A DNA stretch of 64,000 bases, taken from an uncultured Collinsella sp. Its GTDB lineage: Bacteria; Actinomycetota; Coriobacteriia; Coriobacteriales; Coriobacteriaceae. Location: contig UQOY01000004.1 of the NCBI GenBank assembly GCA_900542825.1, forward strand, positions 62,001-126,000, read 5' to 3'. This document shows, one piece after another, positions 1-7,758 of the stretch. The position numbers and the translations under genes are program-made. Under the pieces are notes generated by a model, which did no database searches, was not told the origin of the DNA, and worked only from the letters and a program-made list of their open reading frames with translations. Within the stretch, counting starts at the first letter, position 1. Every line of letters begins with the position of its first letter.

Positions 1-677
1 TTTGCCGTCGCGTCCACGATGCAGGGGCTCTTGCCGCCCAGCTCAAGCGTCACAGGCGTGAGGTTTTTGCTCGCGCGCTCCATGACGAGCTTGCCGACCG
101 GAACACTACCGGTAAAGAAGATTTTGTCCCAGCATTCATCGAGCAGCGCCTCATTCTCGGCGCGCCCGCCCTCGACAACCGTCACCAGGCGCGGATCAAA
201 TGCCTCTTCACAGATTTGCCTGAGCCCTGCGCTGGATGCCGGAGCATAGGCACTCGGCTTGATGACCACAGTGTTGCCCGCGGCAAGGGCGCCAGCGAGC
301 GGCTCGAGCGTCAGCAAAAACGGATAGTTCCAGGGTGCCATGATGAGCGTGACACCATAGGGCACGGTTTGCGTTTTGCACACACTCACGGCGTTGGCGA
401 GGTCACACGGACGCAGGCGCGGACGACTCCATCGAGCCACATGTGCAATCTGATGACGAATCTCGGAAAGCGAGGTGCCGATCTCACACATATAGGCCTC
501 GTCATGCGACTTTCCCAAATCGGTCTTGAGCGCATGGGCGATATCGGTCTCGTGTGCCCGCACCGCATCGCGCAGGCGCACGAGGGCGCGGCGTCGAGCA
601 TCGACATCAAACGTGGCGTGCGTCTTAAAATAGGCGCGCTGATCGGCAACGATGCGCGCGATTTCCTCGGTGTTCAT
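1..677 (-). CDS. Aldehyde dehydrogenase family protein (3' part beyond window)
   Basis: The reading frame on the minus strand runs from an ATG at 677 to the window edge without a stop, giving about 225 N-terminal residues of an NAD(P)-dependent aldehyde dehydrogenase. Visible family motifs are MAPWNYPF (cofactor-binding region), FTGSVPVGKLV and ELGGKSP, which holds the Glu/Gly-rich segment ahead of the catalytic Cys; the Cys itself lies outside the window. AGGAGGG sits just upstream of the ATG. The gene starts 8 bp after the stop of the iron alcohol dehydrogenase, so the two are probably co-transcribed and interconvert aldehydes, alcohols and acids. The substrate cannot be read from this part. 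Confidence 0.9.
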   Translation of the reverse strand, partial: MNTEEIARIVADQRAYFKTHATFDVDARRRALVRLRDAVRAHETDIAHALKTDLGKSHDEAYMCEIGTSLSEIRHQIAHVARWSRPRLRPCDLANAVSVCKTQTVPYGVTLIMAPWNYPFLLTLEPLAGALAAGNTVVIKPSAYAPASSAGLRQICEEAFDPRLVTVVEGGRAENEALLDECWDKIFFTGSVPVGKLVMERASKNLTPVTLELGGKSPCIVDATA

Positions 678-685
678 GGACCCTC

Positions 686-1906
686 CTAGTTCTCGACCTC
701 AAACATACCACCTGCGATAACTTCGTACATATGCTCGAGTTCCAAACGGTCCATCAAAAGTGGAACGGGGTATAGCGGATTGGCCTCGGCATCGGCATGG
801 GCCGCCATTTGCGAAATATCGGAGCGGCGAATGCCCGTCACATATTTGGGAATGCCCAAGGCGGCATTCATGCGGTCGACCCAATCGATAAAGGCCTCGG
901 CCGCAACACTGTCCTGCGCGTTAGCCGGCGCGATACCGGCCATGCGAGCAAGATCGGCAAGCTTGGGGGCGGCGGCGTCACCATAAGCGCGAAGCATGTG
1001 CGGCAAGATGATGGCGTTGGCCAAGCCGTGGGGAATCCCGTAACGCCCGCCCAGGCTGTGCGCGATGGCATGGACGTATCCAACATAGGAGCGCGTAAAG
1101 GCAACACCCGCTTTATACGCCGCCGAAAGCATATTGCGGCGCGCACGCATGTTCTCCCCGTGCTCATAGGCCTCGAGCAAATTGTCGTGGATGAGCTGCA
1201 CCGCCTGTCGCGCCATCTTACGCGTATAGGGCGTAGTGCTTCGCCCGATAAAGGCCTCGACGGCATGCGTCAGGGCGTCCATGCCCGTCTGCCCCGTAAT
1301 GGAGGCGGGCAGACCGCGCGTAAAATCGGGGTCGTGGACCGCAAAGCGCGGGATGAGTACAAAGTCGTTAATGGGGTATTTATAGTGCGTCTCATCATCG
1401 GTGATGACCGCCGCGAGTGTGACTTCGCTTCCCGTACCGGCGGTAGTTGGAACCGCAATAAGCAGCGGCAGGAGACGGTGGACGCGCAGCAGGCCGCGCA
1501 TCTTGTTGATGGGCTTGTTGGGCTGCGCGATGCGCGCTCCCACGCCCTTGGCGCAGTCCATGGCCGAGCCACCGCCAAAGCCGATAATGGCCTGGCAGGC
1601 GCTCTCTCGATACAGGGACGCCGCTTCCTCCACATTTGAGACCGTGGGGTTCGCTGATGTTTTGGCATAGACCGCAGCGCCAATTCCCTTGGACGCGAGC
1701 GCTGTCTCGAGCGGTGCCGTAAGCCCCAGACGGGCAATGCCGGGATCCGTCACGATAAGGACCTTCTGAATCGAGCGCTTTTGAAGCACCGCGGGCACAT
1801 CCTCGGCATGCTCCAGAATGCGTGGCTCGGTATAGGGCAGCACCGGCAATGCGATGCGAAAAACCGTTTGATACGTTCGACACCAGGCGCGGCGGGCTAG
1901 ATGCAT
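686..1906 (-). CDS. Iron-containing (type III) alcohol dehydrogenase
   Basis: A 406-residue protein of normal length for the family. GFGGGSAMDCAKGVG is the nucleotide-binding glycine-rich stretch, TTAGTGSEVT the following conserved loop, and the HAIAHSLGG...GIPHG segment carries the metal-ligand histidines. It should reduce or oxidise a short-chain aldehyde/alcohol with NAD(P)H in the cytoplasm. The ATG at 1906 is preceded by GAAGGAG. It is the first gene of a two-gene operon with the aldehyde dehydrogenase. Upstream lie two TGTTGATTG-type sites that could be an operator. The exact substrate (butanol, lactaldehyde, propanediol) is not determinable here. Confidence 0.92.
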   Translation of the reverse strand: MHLARRAWCRTYQTVFRIALPVLPYTEPRILEHAEDVPAVLQKRSIQKVLIVTDPGIARLGLTAPLETALASKGIGAAVYAKTSANPTVSNVEEAASLYRESACQAIIGFGGGSAMDCAKGVGARIAQPNKPINKMRGLLRVHRLLPLLIAVPTTAGTGSEVTLAAVITDDETHYKYPINDFVLIPRFAVHDPDFTRGLPASITGQTGMDALTHAVEAFIGRSTTPYTRKMARQAVQLIHDNLLEAYEHGENMRARRNMLSAAYKAGVAFTRSYVGYVHAIAHSLGGRYGIPHGLANAIILPHMLRAYGDAAAPKLADLARMAGIAPANAQDSVAAEAFIDWVDRMNAALGIPKYVTGIRRSDISQMAAHADAEANPLYPVPLLMDRLELEHMYEVIAGGMFEVEN

Positions 1907-1924
1907 AAAGGAAGCTCCTTCATT

Positions 1925-2004
1925 TGTTGATTGGTCAACATTTGCTCGACCGATTGTACTCAGCGGCGGTCAAAGACGGCCTGCCAATCGTTAATCAATC
2001 AACA
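1925..2004. promoter_or_regulatory. Putative operator pair of the alcohol/aldehyde dehydrogenase operon
   Basis: TGTTGATTGGTCAACA at 1925-1940 is a palindrome with 6-bp arms and a 4-bp centre. A related site, TTAATCAATCAACA at 1991-2004 (TGTTGATTGATTAA on the other strand), lies about 65 bp away. Both are in the upstream region of the minus-strand dehydrogenase genes. This looks like a binding site for a dimeric repressor or activator, but no regulator gene is adjacent inside the window. Confidence 0.4.
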
Positions 2005-2162
2005 TCTTCATATCTCAAAATTGTTTTATTAAAAATCATTCCTAATAGGCTTCACATTTGGTTGCATTTATGGATAATAGAACCCGTCAAGACGCACGTC
2101 CGGAGAGGGCCCTTACGGGACCGGACGAGCGCGCCATCGCCATCGATCGAAAGGATCGAATC

Positions 2163-2723
2163 ATGAAGTTTGTTTGCCCCGTTTGCGGTTATGTGGAAGA
2201 GTTCGACGGCGACCAGCTGCCCGAGGACTTCAAGTGCCCCCAGTGCGGCGTTCCCGGTTCTCGTTTCCTGAAGCAGGAGGAGGGTCAGCTCGAGTGGGCT
2301 GCCGAGCACGTCGTGGGCGTCGCCAAGATGGAGGGTGTCTCCGAGGACATCGTTGCCGACCTGCGCGCCAACTTCGAGGGCGAGTGCTCCGAGGTCGGTA
2401 TGTACCTGGCCATGGCTCGCGTTGCTCATCGCGAGGGCTATCCCGAGATCGGCCTGTACTGGGAGAAGGCTGCTCACGAGGAGGCCGAGCACGCCGCCAA
2501 GTTCGCTGAGCTCCTGGGCGAGGTCGTGACCGACTCCACCAAGAAGAACCTCGAGATGCGCGTTGAGGCCGAGAACGGCGCCACCGCCGGCAAGACCGAT
2601 CTCGCCAAGCGCGCCAAGGCCGCTGGTCTCGATGCCATCCACGACACCGTGCACGAGATGGCTCGCGACGAGGCTCGCCACGGCAAGGCTTTCGCCGGCC
2701 TGCTCAAGCGCTACTTCGGCTAA
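2163..2723 (+). CDS. Rubrerythrin with N-terminal rubredoxin-like domain (reverse rubrerythrin)
   Basis: A 186-residue peroxide-scavenging non-haem iron protein. The N-terminus carries a rubredoxin-like zinc/iron knuckle (Cys5, Cys8, Cys25, Cys28), followed by a ferritin-like four-helix domain with the EGECSE, EEAEHAAKF and DEARHGKAF di-iron ligand segments. The rubredoxin domain lies before the di-iron domain, the order seen in reverse rubrerythrins of anaerobes. It would detoxify hydrogen peroxide in the cytoplasm. The ATG at 2163 is preferred over an in-frame upstream extension because AAAGGA lies at the right distance and homology begins there. A clear intrinsic terminator follows. Confidence 0.95.
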   Translation: MKFVCPVCGYVEEFDGDQLPEDFKCPQCGVPGSRFLKQEEGQLEWAAEHVVGVAKMEGVSEDIVADLRANFEGECSEVGMYLAMARVAHREGYPEIGLYWEKAAHEEAEHAAKFAELLGEVVTDSTKKNLEMRVEAENGATAGKTDLAKRAKAAGLDAIHDTVHEMARDEARHGKAFAGLLKRYFG

Positions 2724-2756
2724 GCCAACCGCCTGAGAGATAATCCTTAGCTCGAT

Positions 2757-2787
2757 AAGGCCCGGACCGCATGGTTCGGGCCTTTTT
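2757..2787 (+). terminator. Intrinsic terminator after rubrerythrin
   Basis: AAGGCCCGGACC and GGTTCGGGCCTT form a GC-rich stem with a short GCAT loop, followed by a T tract. It also ends just before the convergent pdxR stop. Confidence 0.85.
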
Positions 2788-2794
2788 CGTGGGC

Positions 2795-4210
2795 TTATTG
2801 CAGCTGTTCTTGAAGAACGATGAGCGACTGATGGCTCAGGTCGTCGTATTGTATGAGGACGCGAGATGGAGCGTTCTTAGTCGATGCCCGATCATCCGTC
2901 CACAGGCAATCGGCGATGTTGACATAGGAAATACGAGCGTCAGCGAGAGCCTTCGCGAAACTCTCCCCCGCCTTGTCCTCGGCCAGGGCAACAGTGCAGT
3001 AAAGGCCCGCGTCTGCGTGCTCGATCGAGACCTCCCCCGCCGGAAACGCCTTCCGCACAAGCGCCATCAGGCCATCGCGTGCCTCGCGAGCACGAACGCG
3101 CACGCGGTTCACATGTCGCTCGTAATCACCCGATTCCAGCAAGCGCGCTAAAGCGACCTGGTCAACAGAGCTCACCGACGAAGCGTAAAAACCAAGGTCG
3201 CGCCCAAACCGCTCCATCAGCTCATCGGGCAACACCATGTACGCCAAACGCAACGCCGATGAAAGGCTCTTCGAAAACGTGTTGGTATAGATGACCGATT
3301 GAGCGGCATCGATCGACGCGAGCGCGGGAATCGGCTTGCCGGCAAGGCGAAACTCACAATCAAAGTCATCTTCGATGAGATACCGACCTGGTCGCTCGGC
3401 GGCCCAGCTCAGCAGCGCATAGCGACGCGCAATGCTCGTCACAAGGCCGGTCGGATACTGATGGGACGGCATCAGGTGAAGGACATCGGTCCCAGTTTTC
3501 TGCAGAGCGCTCAAGTCCACGCCCTCACCATCCAACGGGATATGTCGAACTTTGCAACCCATAGCCTGATAGATGCGCGTCAGGCGCAAATAGCCCGGGT
3601 CCTCGACGGCATACACCTTGTCCGCGCCAAGCAACTGAACCAACATGGTATCGAGCAGCTGGGCGCCCGCGCCGATAACGATGTTGTCGGGGTCGACATT
3701 CATGCCCCTCGTCCCACGCAGATGGTGAGCGATTGCGCGTCTTAGCCGAGCGGTGCCCTGTGCCGGTGCGGGCGAAAAGATTTCGCGTTCGTCTTCGGAC
3801 GTCAGCGTCGCCCGTAACGCGCTTTGCCAAAGCCGCGCCGCCTCCAAAGCGGAAGGAGAAAGTGCATCGAATCGCTCGACCTGTCCGTTGACATCATGCG
3901 CGCTGGGGCCCACAGAGACGGCATCTCGCTCGACACCCTCCGCAGCCAAAGCCAAAACCGGCGCATCCGGAAGTTCGCACGCGTAGTAACCACGGCGCGG
4001 CTTTGAGCAAATATAGCCCTCGGCAAGCAACTGGCTATATGCATTCTCGATGGTAATGACACTGATTCCCAGATGACTCGCAAAGGCGCGCTTAGATGGA
4101 AGATGCTCCCCCGCCGCAATGCGCCCGACAACAATATCATCTCGAATTTGCTGGTAAACATACTCATAGAGCGATGCTTCGCCGCGGTTTTCCAAATTAT
4201 AGTCAAGCAT
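2795..4210 (-). CDS. pdxR: MocR-family GntR/aminotransferase regulator of PLP synthesis
   Basis: A 471-residue fusion of an N-terminal GntR winged helix (about residues 10-80; SKRAFASHLGISVITIENAY is the recognition region) with a fold-type I aminotransferase-like domain whose NTFSKSLSSALRLAY segment contains the PLP-lysine. This is the MocR/PdxR architecture: PLP acts as the sensed ligand. It is divergent from pdxS with only 145 bp between, as known PdxR genes are, which is why the symbol is given. ATG at 4210 is chosen over a TTG 33 bp upstream because AGGTGA lies 7 bp before it. It probably activates pdxST at low PLP and represses itself. Confidence 0.88.
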   Translation of the reverse strand: MLDYNLENRGEASLYEYVYQQIRDDIVVGRIAAGEHLPSKRAFASHLGISVITIENAYSQLLAEGYICSKPRRGYYACELPDAPVLALAAEGVERDAVSVGPSAHDVNGQVERFDALSPSALEAARLWQSALRATLTSEDEREIFSPAPAQGTARLRRAIAHHLRGTRGMNVDPDNIVIGAGAQLLDTMLVQLLGADKVYAVEDPGYLRLTRIYQAMGCKVRHIPLDGEGVDLSALQKTGTDVLHLMPSHQYPTGLVTSIARRYALLSWAAERPGRYLIEDDFDCEFRLAGKPIPALASIDAAQSVIYTNTFSKSLSSALRLAYMVLPDELMERFGRDLGFYASSVSSVDQVALARLLESGDYERHVNRVRVRAREARDGLMALVRKAFPAGEVSIEHADAGLYCTVALAEDKAGESFAKALADARISYVNIADCLWTDDRASTKNAPSRVLIQYDDLSHQSLIVLQEQLQ

Positions 4211-4355
4211 GAGTTTGTCACCTGACCTTATCGAGTCATTCAATCTGGCATTAGTCTGACCTTGTTATTATCTCGAAAACTGAGTATTTCGCCATACCCA
4301 GCTCCCCGATAGGATGTTCCGTCAAGCAATGCACATGCCAACCAAGGGAGCAACC
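4211..4355. promoter_or_regulatory. pdxR-pdxS divergent control region with CTGACCTT direct repeats
   Basis: The 145-bp gap holds two direct copies of CTGACCTT, at 4222-4229 and 4256-4263, 34 bp apart (about three helical turns). PdxR-type regulators of other bacteria bind direct repeats in such regions, so these are the likely operator half-sites. AAGGGAG at 4344-4350 is the pdxS ribosome binding site. Confidence 0.5.
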
Positions 4356-5246
4356 ATGGCAGAACAGACCAGCAAGGCCGATCGCGTCAAACTCAACCGC
4401 GAGCTCGCGCAGATGCTCAAGGGCGGCGTCATCATGGACGTCACCACGCCCGAGCAGGCACGTATCGCCGAGGAGGCAGGCGCCTGCGCCGTCATGGCTC
4501 TCGAGCGCATCCCGGCCGACATCCGTGCCGCCGGCGGCGTGTCGCGCATGAGTGACCCCAAGATGATCAAGGGCATTCAGGAGGCCGTCTCCATCCCCGT
4601 CATGGCCAAGTGCCGCATCGGCCACATCGTCGAGGCGCAGGTCCTTCAGGCCATCGAGATCGACTACATCGACGAGTCCGAGGTTCTCTCCCCCGCCGAC
4701 GATGTCTACCACATCGACAAGACCCAGTTTGACGTCCCGTTTGTCTGCGGTGCCCGCGACCTGGGCGAGGCGCTGCGCCGCGTCGCCGAGGGCGCCACGA
4801 TGATCCGCACCAAGGGCGAGCCGGGCACGGGCGACGTGGTCCAGGCCGTGCGCCACATGCGCAAGATCCAAAAGCAAATCCGCGACGTTGTCGCCCTGCG
4901 CGACGACGAGCTCTTTGAGGCAGCCAAGCAGCTGCAGGTTCCGGTCGAGCTGGTGCGCGAGGTCCATGCCACGGGCAAGCTTCCCGTCGTGAACTTTGCT
5001 GCTGGCGGCGTAGCGACCCCCGCCGATGCCGCGCTGATGATGCGGCTGGGCGCCGAGGGCGTATTTGTCGGCTCGGGCATCTTTAAGAGCGGCGACCCCG
5101 CCAAGCGCGCTGCCGCCATCGTTAAGGCCGTGGCTAACTTCACCGACGCCAAACTCATCGCTGAGCTTTCGGAGGACCTGGGCGAGGCTATGGTGGGCAT
5201 CAACGCTGACGAGATCGAGATCATAATGGAGGAGCGCGGACGCTAG
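4356..5246 (+). CDS. pdxS: Pyridoxal 5'-phosphate synthase, synthase subunit PdxS
   Basis: A 296-residue TIM-barrel enzyme that builds PLP from ribose 5-phosphate, glyceraldehyde 3-phosphate and ammonia delivered by PdxT. The catalytic lysines are visible as Lys85 (PVMAKCRIGH) and Lys153 (IRTKGEPGTGD), with the conserved Asp in VIMDVTTPEQ. Length and sequence are typical. AAGGGAG precedes the ATG by 5 bp. pdxT follows 20 bp downstream, forming the operon for the deoxyxylulose-independent B6 pathway, with the presumed regulator divergent upstream. Confidence 0.98.
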   Translation: MAEQTSKADRVKLNRELAQMLKGGVIMDVTTPEQARIAEEAGACAVMALERIPADIRAAGGVSRMSDPKMIKGIQEAVSIPVMAKCRIGHIVEAQVLQAIEIDYIDESEVLSPADDVYHIDKTQFDVPFVCGARDLGEALRRVAEGATMIRTKGEPGTGDVVQAVRHMRKIQKQIRDVVALRDDELFEAAKQLQVPVELVREVHATGKLPVVNFAAGGVATPADAALMMRLGAEGVFVGSGIFKSGDPAKRAAAIVKAVANFTDAKLIAELSEDLGEAMVGINADEIEIIMEERGR

Positions 5247-5266
5247 TCCGGCAGAAAGGATCGTAC

Positions 5267-5854
5267 ATGAGCGATTACGCAGACCAGACGGTCGCCGTGC
5301 TGGCGGTCCAAGGTGCTTTTGCCGAGCACGAGGCGAGGCTGTCCGAGCTGGGCGCACGTTGTATTGAGCTGAGGCAGGCGGCTGATTTGAAGCAGAACTT
5401 TGACCGTCTGGTACTTCCCGGCGGCGAGTCTACCGTTCAAGGGAAACTGCTTGATGAGTTGGGCATGCTCGAGGAGCTTCGTGCCCGCATCGCTGAAGGC
5501 ATGCCCGTCCTGGGCACCTGCGCCGGCCTGATTCTGCTGGCTCACGACCTTGCCGCCCATGACGATAAGGGCACGCCGCGTTTGGCAACCATGGATGTAC
5601 TTGTCGAGCGCAATGCCTATGGCAGACAGCTCGGCAGTTTTCGCACCAAGGGACAGGTAGACGGCATCGACGGTGAAGTGCCGCTGACGTTTATCCGCGC
5701 GCCCCGCATCGTCGAGGTCCACGGCGACGCCAAGGCCTTGGCAGAGGTCGATGGTCGCATCGTCGCCGCCCGCCAGGGCAACCAGCTCAGCGTAACCTTC
5801 CACCCCGAACTCGATGAAGACACCCGCCTCCACGAACTGTTCCTACAAATGTAG
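5267..5854 (+). CDS. pdxT: Pyridoxal 5'-phosphate synthase, glutaminase subunit PdxT
   Basis: A 195-residue class I glutamine amidotransferase that hydrolyses glutamine and channels ammonia to PdxS. PGGEST is the oxyanion-region signature, Cys85 in GTCAG is the nucleophile, and His179/Glu181 in TFHPEL complete the triad. GAAAGGA precedes the ATG. It lies 20 bp after pdxS and is the last gene of the operon; large inverted repeats follow. Confidence 0.97.
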   Translation: MSDYADQTVAVLAVQGAFAEHEARLSELGARCIELRQAADLKQNFDRLVLPGGESTVQGKLLDELGMLEELRARIAEGMPVLGTCAGLILLAHDLAAHDDKGTPRLATMDVLVERNAYGRQLGSFRTKGQVDGIDGEVPLTFIRAPRIVEVHGDAKALAEVDGRIVAARQGNQLSVTFHPELDEDTRLHELFLQM

Positions 5855-5892
5855 GCGGAATAGAAACGAGCGTGGATTTTCGGACACACAAC

Positions 5893-5964
5893 AAATGAGA
5901 GTGGATAATCTCCCACTTTGAGCTTGAATGCAGGCTCAAACCGGGAGATTATCCACTCTCATTT
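5893..5964. repeat. Long perfect inverted repeat (22-bp arms) after pdxT
   Basis: The arm at 5893-5914 (beginning AAATGAGAGTGG) is perfectly complementary to 5943-5964, and a second 7-bp stem (TTTGAGC / GCTCAAA, 5917-5923 and 5934-5940) lies inside. A T run follows. This could terminate pdxT transcription, but the arms are far longer and more AT-rich than usual terminators here, so a mobile palindromic element is as likely. It is part of the 305-bp gene-free stretch 5855-6159. Confidence 0.75.
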
Positions 5965-6020
5965 TTTAGTGCAAATGATTCCTTGGGGATGCCGATGTTT
6001 TGGTACCGACAGCGAGCGTC

Positions 6021-6110
6021 CACCAGAGCGAACAAATTGACATGAAAAGAGGACGGCATAGACCTTCTGGTCATGCCGTCCTCTTTGAATGACAAGTTGT
6101 CGCTCTGGTG
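6021..6110. repeat. Large imperfect cruciform-forming inverted repeat
   Basis: CACCAGAGCG at 6021-6030 pairs with CGCTCTGGTG at 6101-6110, and a central hairpin (AAGAGGACGGCAT against ATGCCGTCCTCTT) fills about 6047-6086. The intermediate stretches also match imperfectly, so most of the 90 bp is self-complementary. The central hairpin ends in CTTT and may act as a bidirectional terminator between pdxT and the convergent RGG-protein gene. Confidence 0.7.
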
Positions 6111-6159
6111 GGCGCGCAGCGTCAACTAGTTACGCGGTTCGTAGAACCGCGTAACCCAA

Positions 6160-7059
6160 TTAGAAGCGGTTGCCGCGGAAGCCGCCACCGTTGCGGCCGC
6201 CACGATCGCCACCGCGACCGCCGCGGTCGTTACCACGGTTGCCGCCGAAGCCGCCACGGTTGCCACCGCGATCGCCATAGCCACCACGGTTGCCGCCAAA
6301 GCCGCCGCGACCGCCACGGTCGCCGCCACGGTCACCAAAGCCGCCACGGCCACCGCGACCGCCGCGGTCACCGCCACGGCCACCGCGATCGCCAAAGCCG
6401 CCGCGGCCGCCACGGTCACCGCCACGACCACCGCGATCGTCACGGCCGCCGCGAGGACCGCGGTCCTCGTCCAGGCCCATGGCGACGAGCGGAGCGATAA
6501 CCTTATCGAGAGCAGCCATCAGCTCGGTGGCCTCCTCGTAAGAAAGCTCGGGCAGGAGCTTCTCCTTCTTATTGGCAAGCTCGACCAGGCCCTCAGCGGC
6601 ATCCTCGGCAGCGAAGACGACGATCTTGCGCATATCGCCCTCGGCGTCGTCGATGCGGCCGACCAGATCGGCAGCCTCGGCCTCGGCCATCAGGCCATCG
6701 AGCTCACGAAGGCGCATGCCCAGCAGGTCGGACATTTCCTTCTGCTCCATCTTGGGCTTGAGGTCAAGGAGCTTGATGGCGCGCTCGATGTTCGCCATGC
6801 GCTCGGCCTTGGCCTCTTCCTCCTTGGAAATAGCAAAGCGACGGCTACGCAGCAGGCGGGCGGCCTTCTGCATCTTGTCCATCAGCTCTTCGTCATCGTA
6901 ATCAACGGCGGCCTCGACAATCTCGGCCTCCTCCTCAGCGGAAACCTCGTCAGCAGCCTCAACCTCAGCAGCTTCGGTCTCCACGGTCTCGACTGCCTCA
7001 GCCTCGGCAGCCATGGTCTCGTTCTCGGTCTCGTTCATGATCTCTTCGTTCTCAGACAT
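6160..7059 (-). CDS. Acidic, winged-helix-like protein with C-terminal RGG-repeat tail
   Basis: A 299-residue protein in three parts. Residues 1-55 are strongly acidic (Glu/Ala rich). Residues about 56-198 form a helical core; the stretch 101-140, containing MSDLLGMRLREL and RIDDAEGDMRKIVVF, resembles the helix-turn-helix and wing of MarR-type regulators. Residues 199-299 are almost wholly Gly/Arg/Asp in RGG and GDRGG units, as in RNA-binding RGG tails. Starting ATG has AAGGAGTC upstream. I infer a nucleic-acid-binding role, possibly RNA, but no named family was recognised. The tail DNA (6165-6450) is highly repetitive and could vary in length between strains. Confidence 0.85.
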   Translation of the reverse strand: MSENEEIMNETENETMAAEAEAVETVETEAAEVEAADEVSAEEEAEIVEAAVDYDDEELMDKMQKAARLLRSRRFAISKEEEAKAERMANIERAIKLLDLKPKMEQKEMSDLLGMRLRELDGLMAEAEAADLVGRIDDAEGDMRKIVVFAAEDAAEGLVELANKKEKLLPELSYEEATELMAALDKVIAPLVAMGLDEDRGPRGGRDDRGGRGGDRGGRGGFGDRGGRGGDRGGRGGRGGFGDRGGDRGGRGGFGGNRGGYGDRGGNRGGFGGNRGNDRGGRGGDRGGRNGGGFRGNRF

Positions 7060-7273
7060 GAGACTCCTTCTTGGCCCTCTCGGGCATCATCGCCCCATTC
7101 GCGGGGCCCGTCGCGCACTCTTTGCGCTTTAAACATTCATGCCTCTCGGCAAAACGCCCATTAGTTTATGGTGTCGCCCGCCAATCTAGCTGCAGAATCT
7201 ATGTGCACACATTAATGCGACATGTCGCGGTATCATGGCCTGAACCAAACGTGTCCACCCTAAGGAGCCCGCC

Positions 7274-7684
7274 ATGATTAAGCCCATCATGAAATCCGAG
7301 TTCTTTTTGCGCCTGCCTTCCGAAGACGCCGGCCCAGAAGATGCCGCGACCGGACAGGATCTCCTGGATACGCTCCACGAGCATGAGCACGAGTGCGTGG
7401 GCCTCGCCGCCAACATGATTGGCGTGCGCAAACGCATCATCTGCGTAAAGGACGGCAACAGGGCGCTCCTGATGTACAACCCTCAAATTCTTGAGCAGGT
7501 CAATGCCTATCAGACGAGCGAAGGATGCCTCTCGCTGGTTGGTGAGCGCCCCTGTACCCGTTATCGCCGCATTAAGGTGGAGTATTTGGACGAGAACTTC
7601 GTCCACCGCATCAAAAACTTCTCGGGCTACACCGCCGAGATCATCCAACACGAAATCGACCACTGCAACGGGATAGTGATCTAG
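7274..7684 (+). CDS. def: Peptide deformylase
   Basis: A short 136-residue metalloenzyme that removes the formyl group from nascent N-terminal Met. Metal ligands are visible: Cys85 in EGCLS and His126/His130 in QHEIDH, with catalytic Glu127. Motif 1 is VGLAANM, so the usual Gln of GLAAxQ is Met48; this is a departure worth noting but the HExxH centre is intact. It is monocistronic with a strong terminator after it, and it is the better candidate of the two deformylase-like genes in this window for an active enzyme. Confidence 0.88.
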   Translation: MIKPIMKSEFFLRLPSEDAGPEDAATGQDLLDTLHEHEHECVGLAANMIGVRKRIICVKDGNRALLMYNPQILEQVNAYQTSEGCLSLVGERPCTRYRRIKVEYLDENFVHRIKNFSGYTAEIIQHEIDHCNGIVI

Positions 7685-7700
7685 TCCCGCCGATTCAAGA

Positions 7701-7736
7701 AAGCTCCCTGCAGCAAAACAACTGCAGGGAGCTTTT
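7701..7736. terminator. Bidirectional terminator between def and the XRE-aminotransferase
   Basis: AAGCTCCCTGCAG (7701-7713) and CTGCAGGGAGCTT (7722-7734) form a 13-bp perfect stem followed by TTTT on the plus strand. It serves two convergent genes. Confidence 0.85.
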
Positions 7737-7758
7737 CATTGTGCGGAGTTTCTATCCC

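Noticed and set aside
4208..4243. TTG start for pdxR
   Set aside because: The ATG at 4210 has a well-placed AGGTGA; the TTG at 4243 lacks one and would run into the presumed operator.
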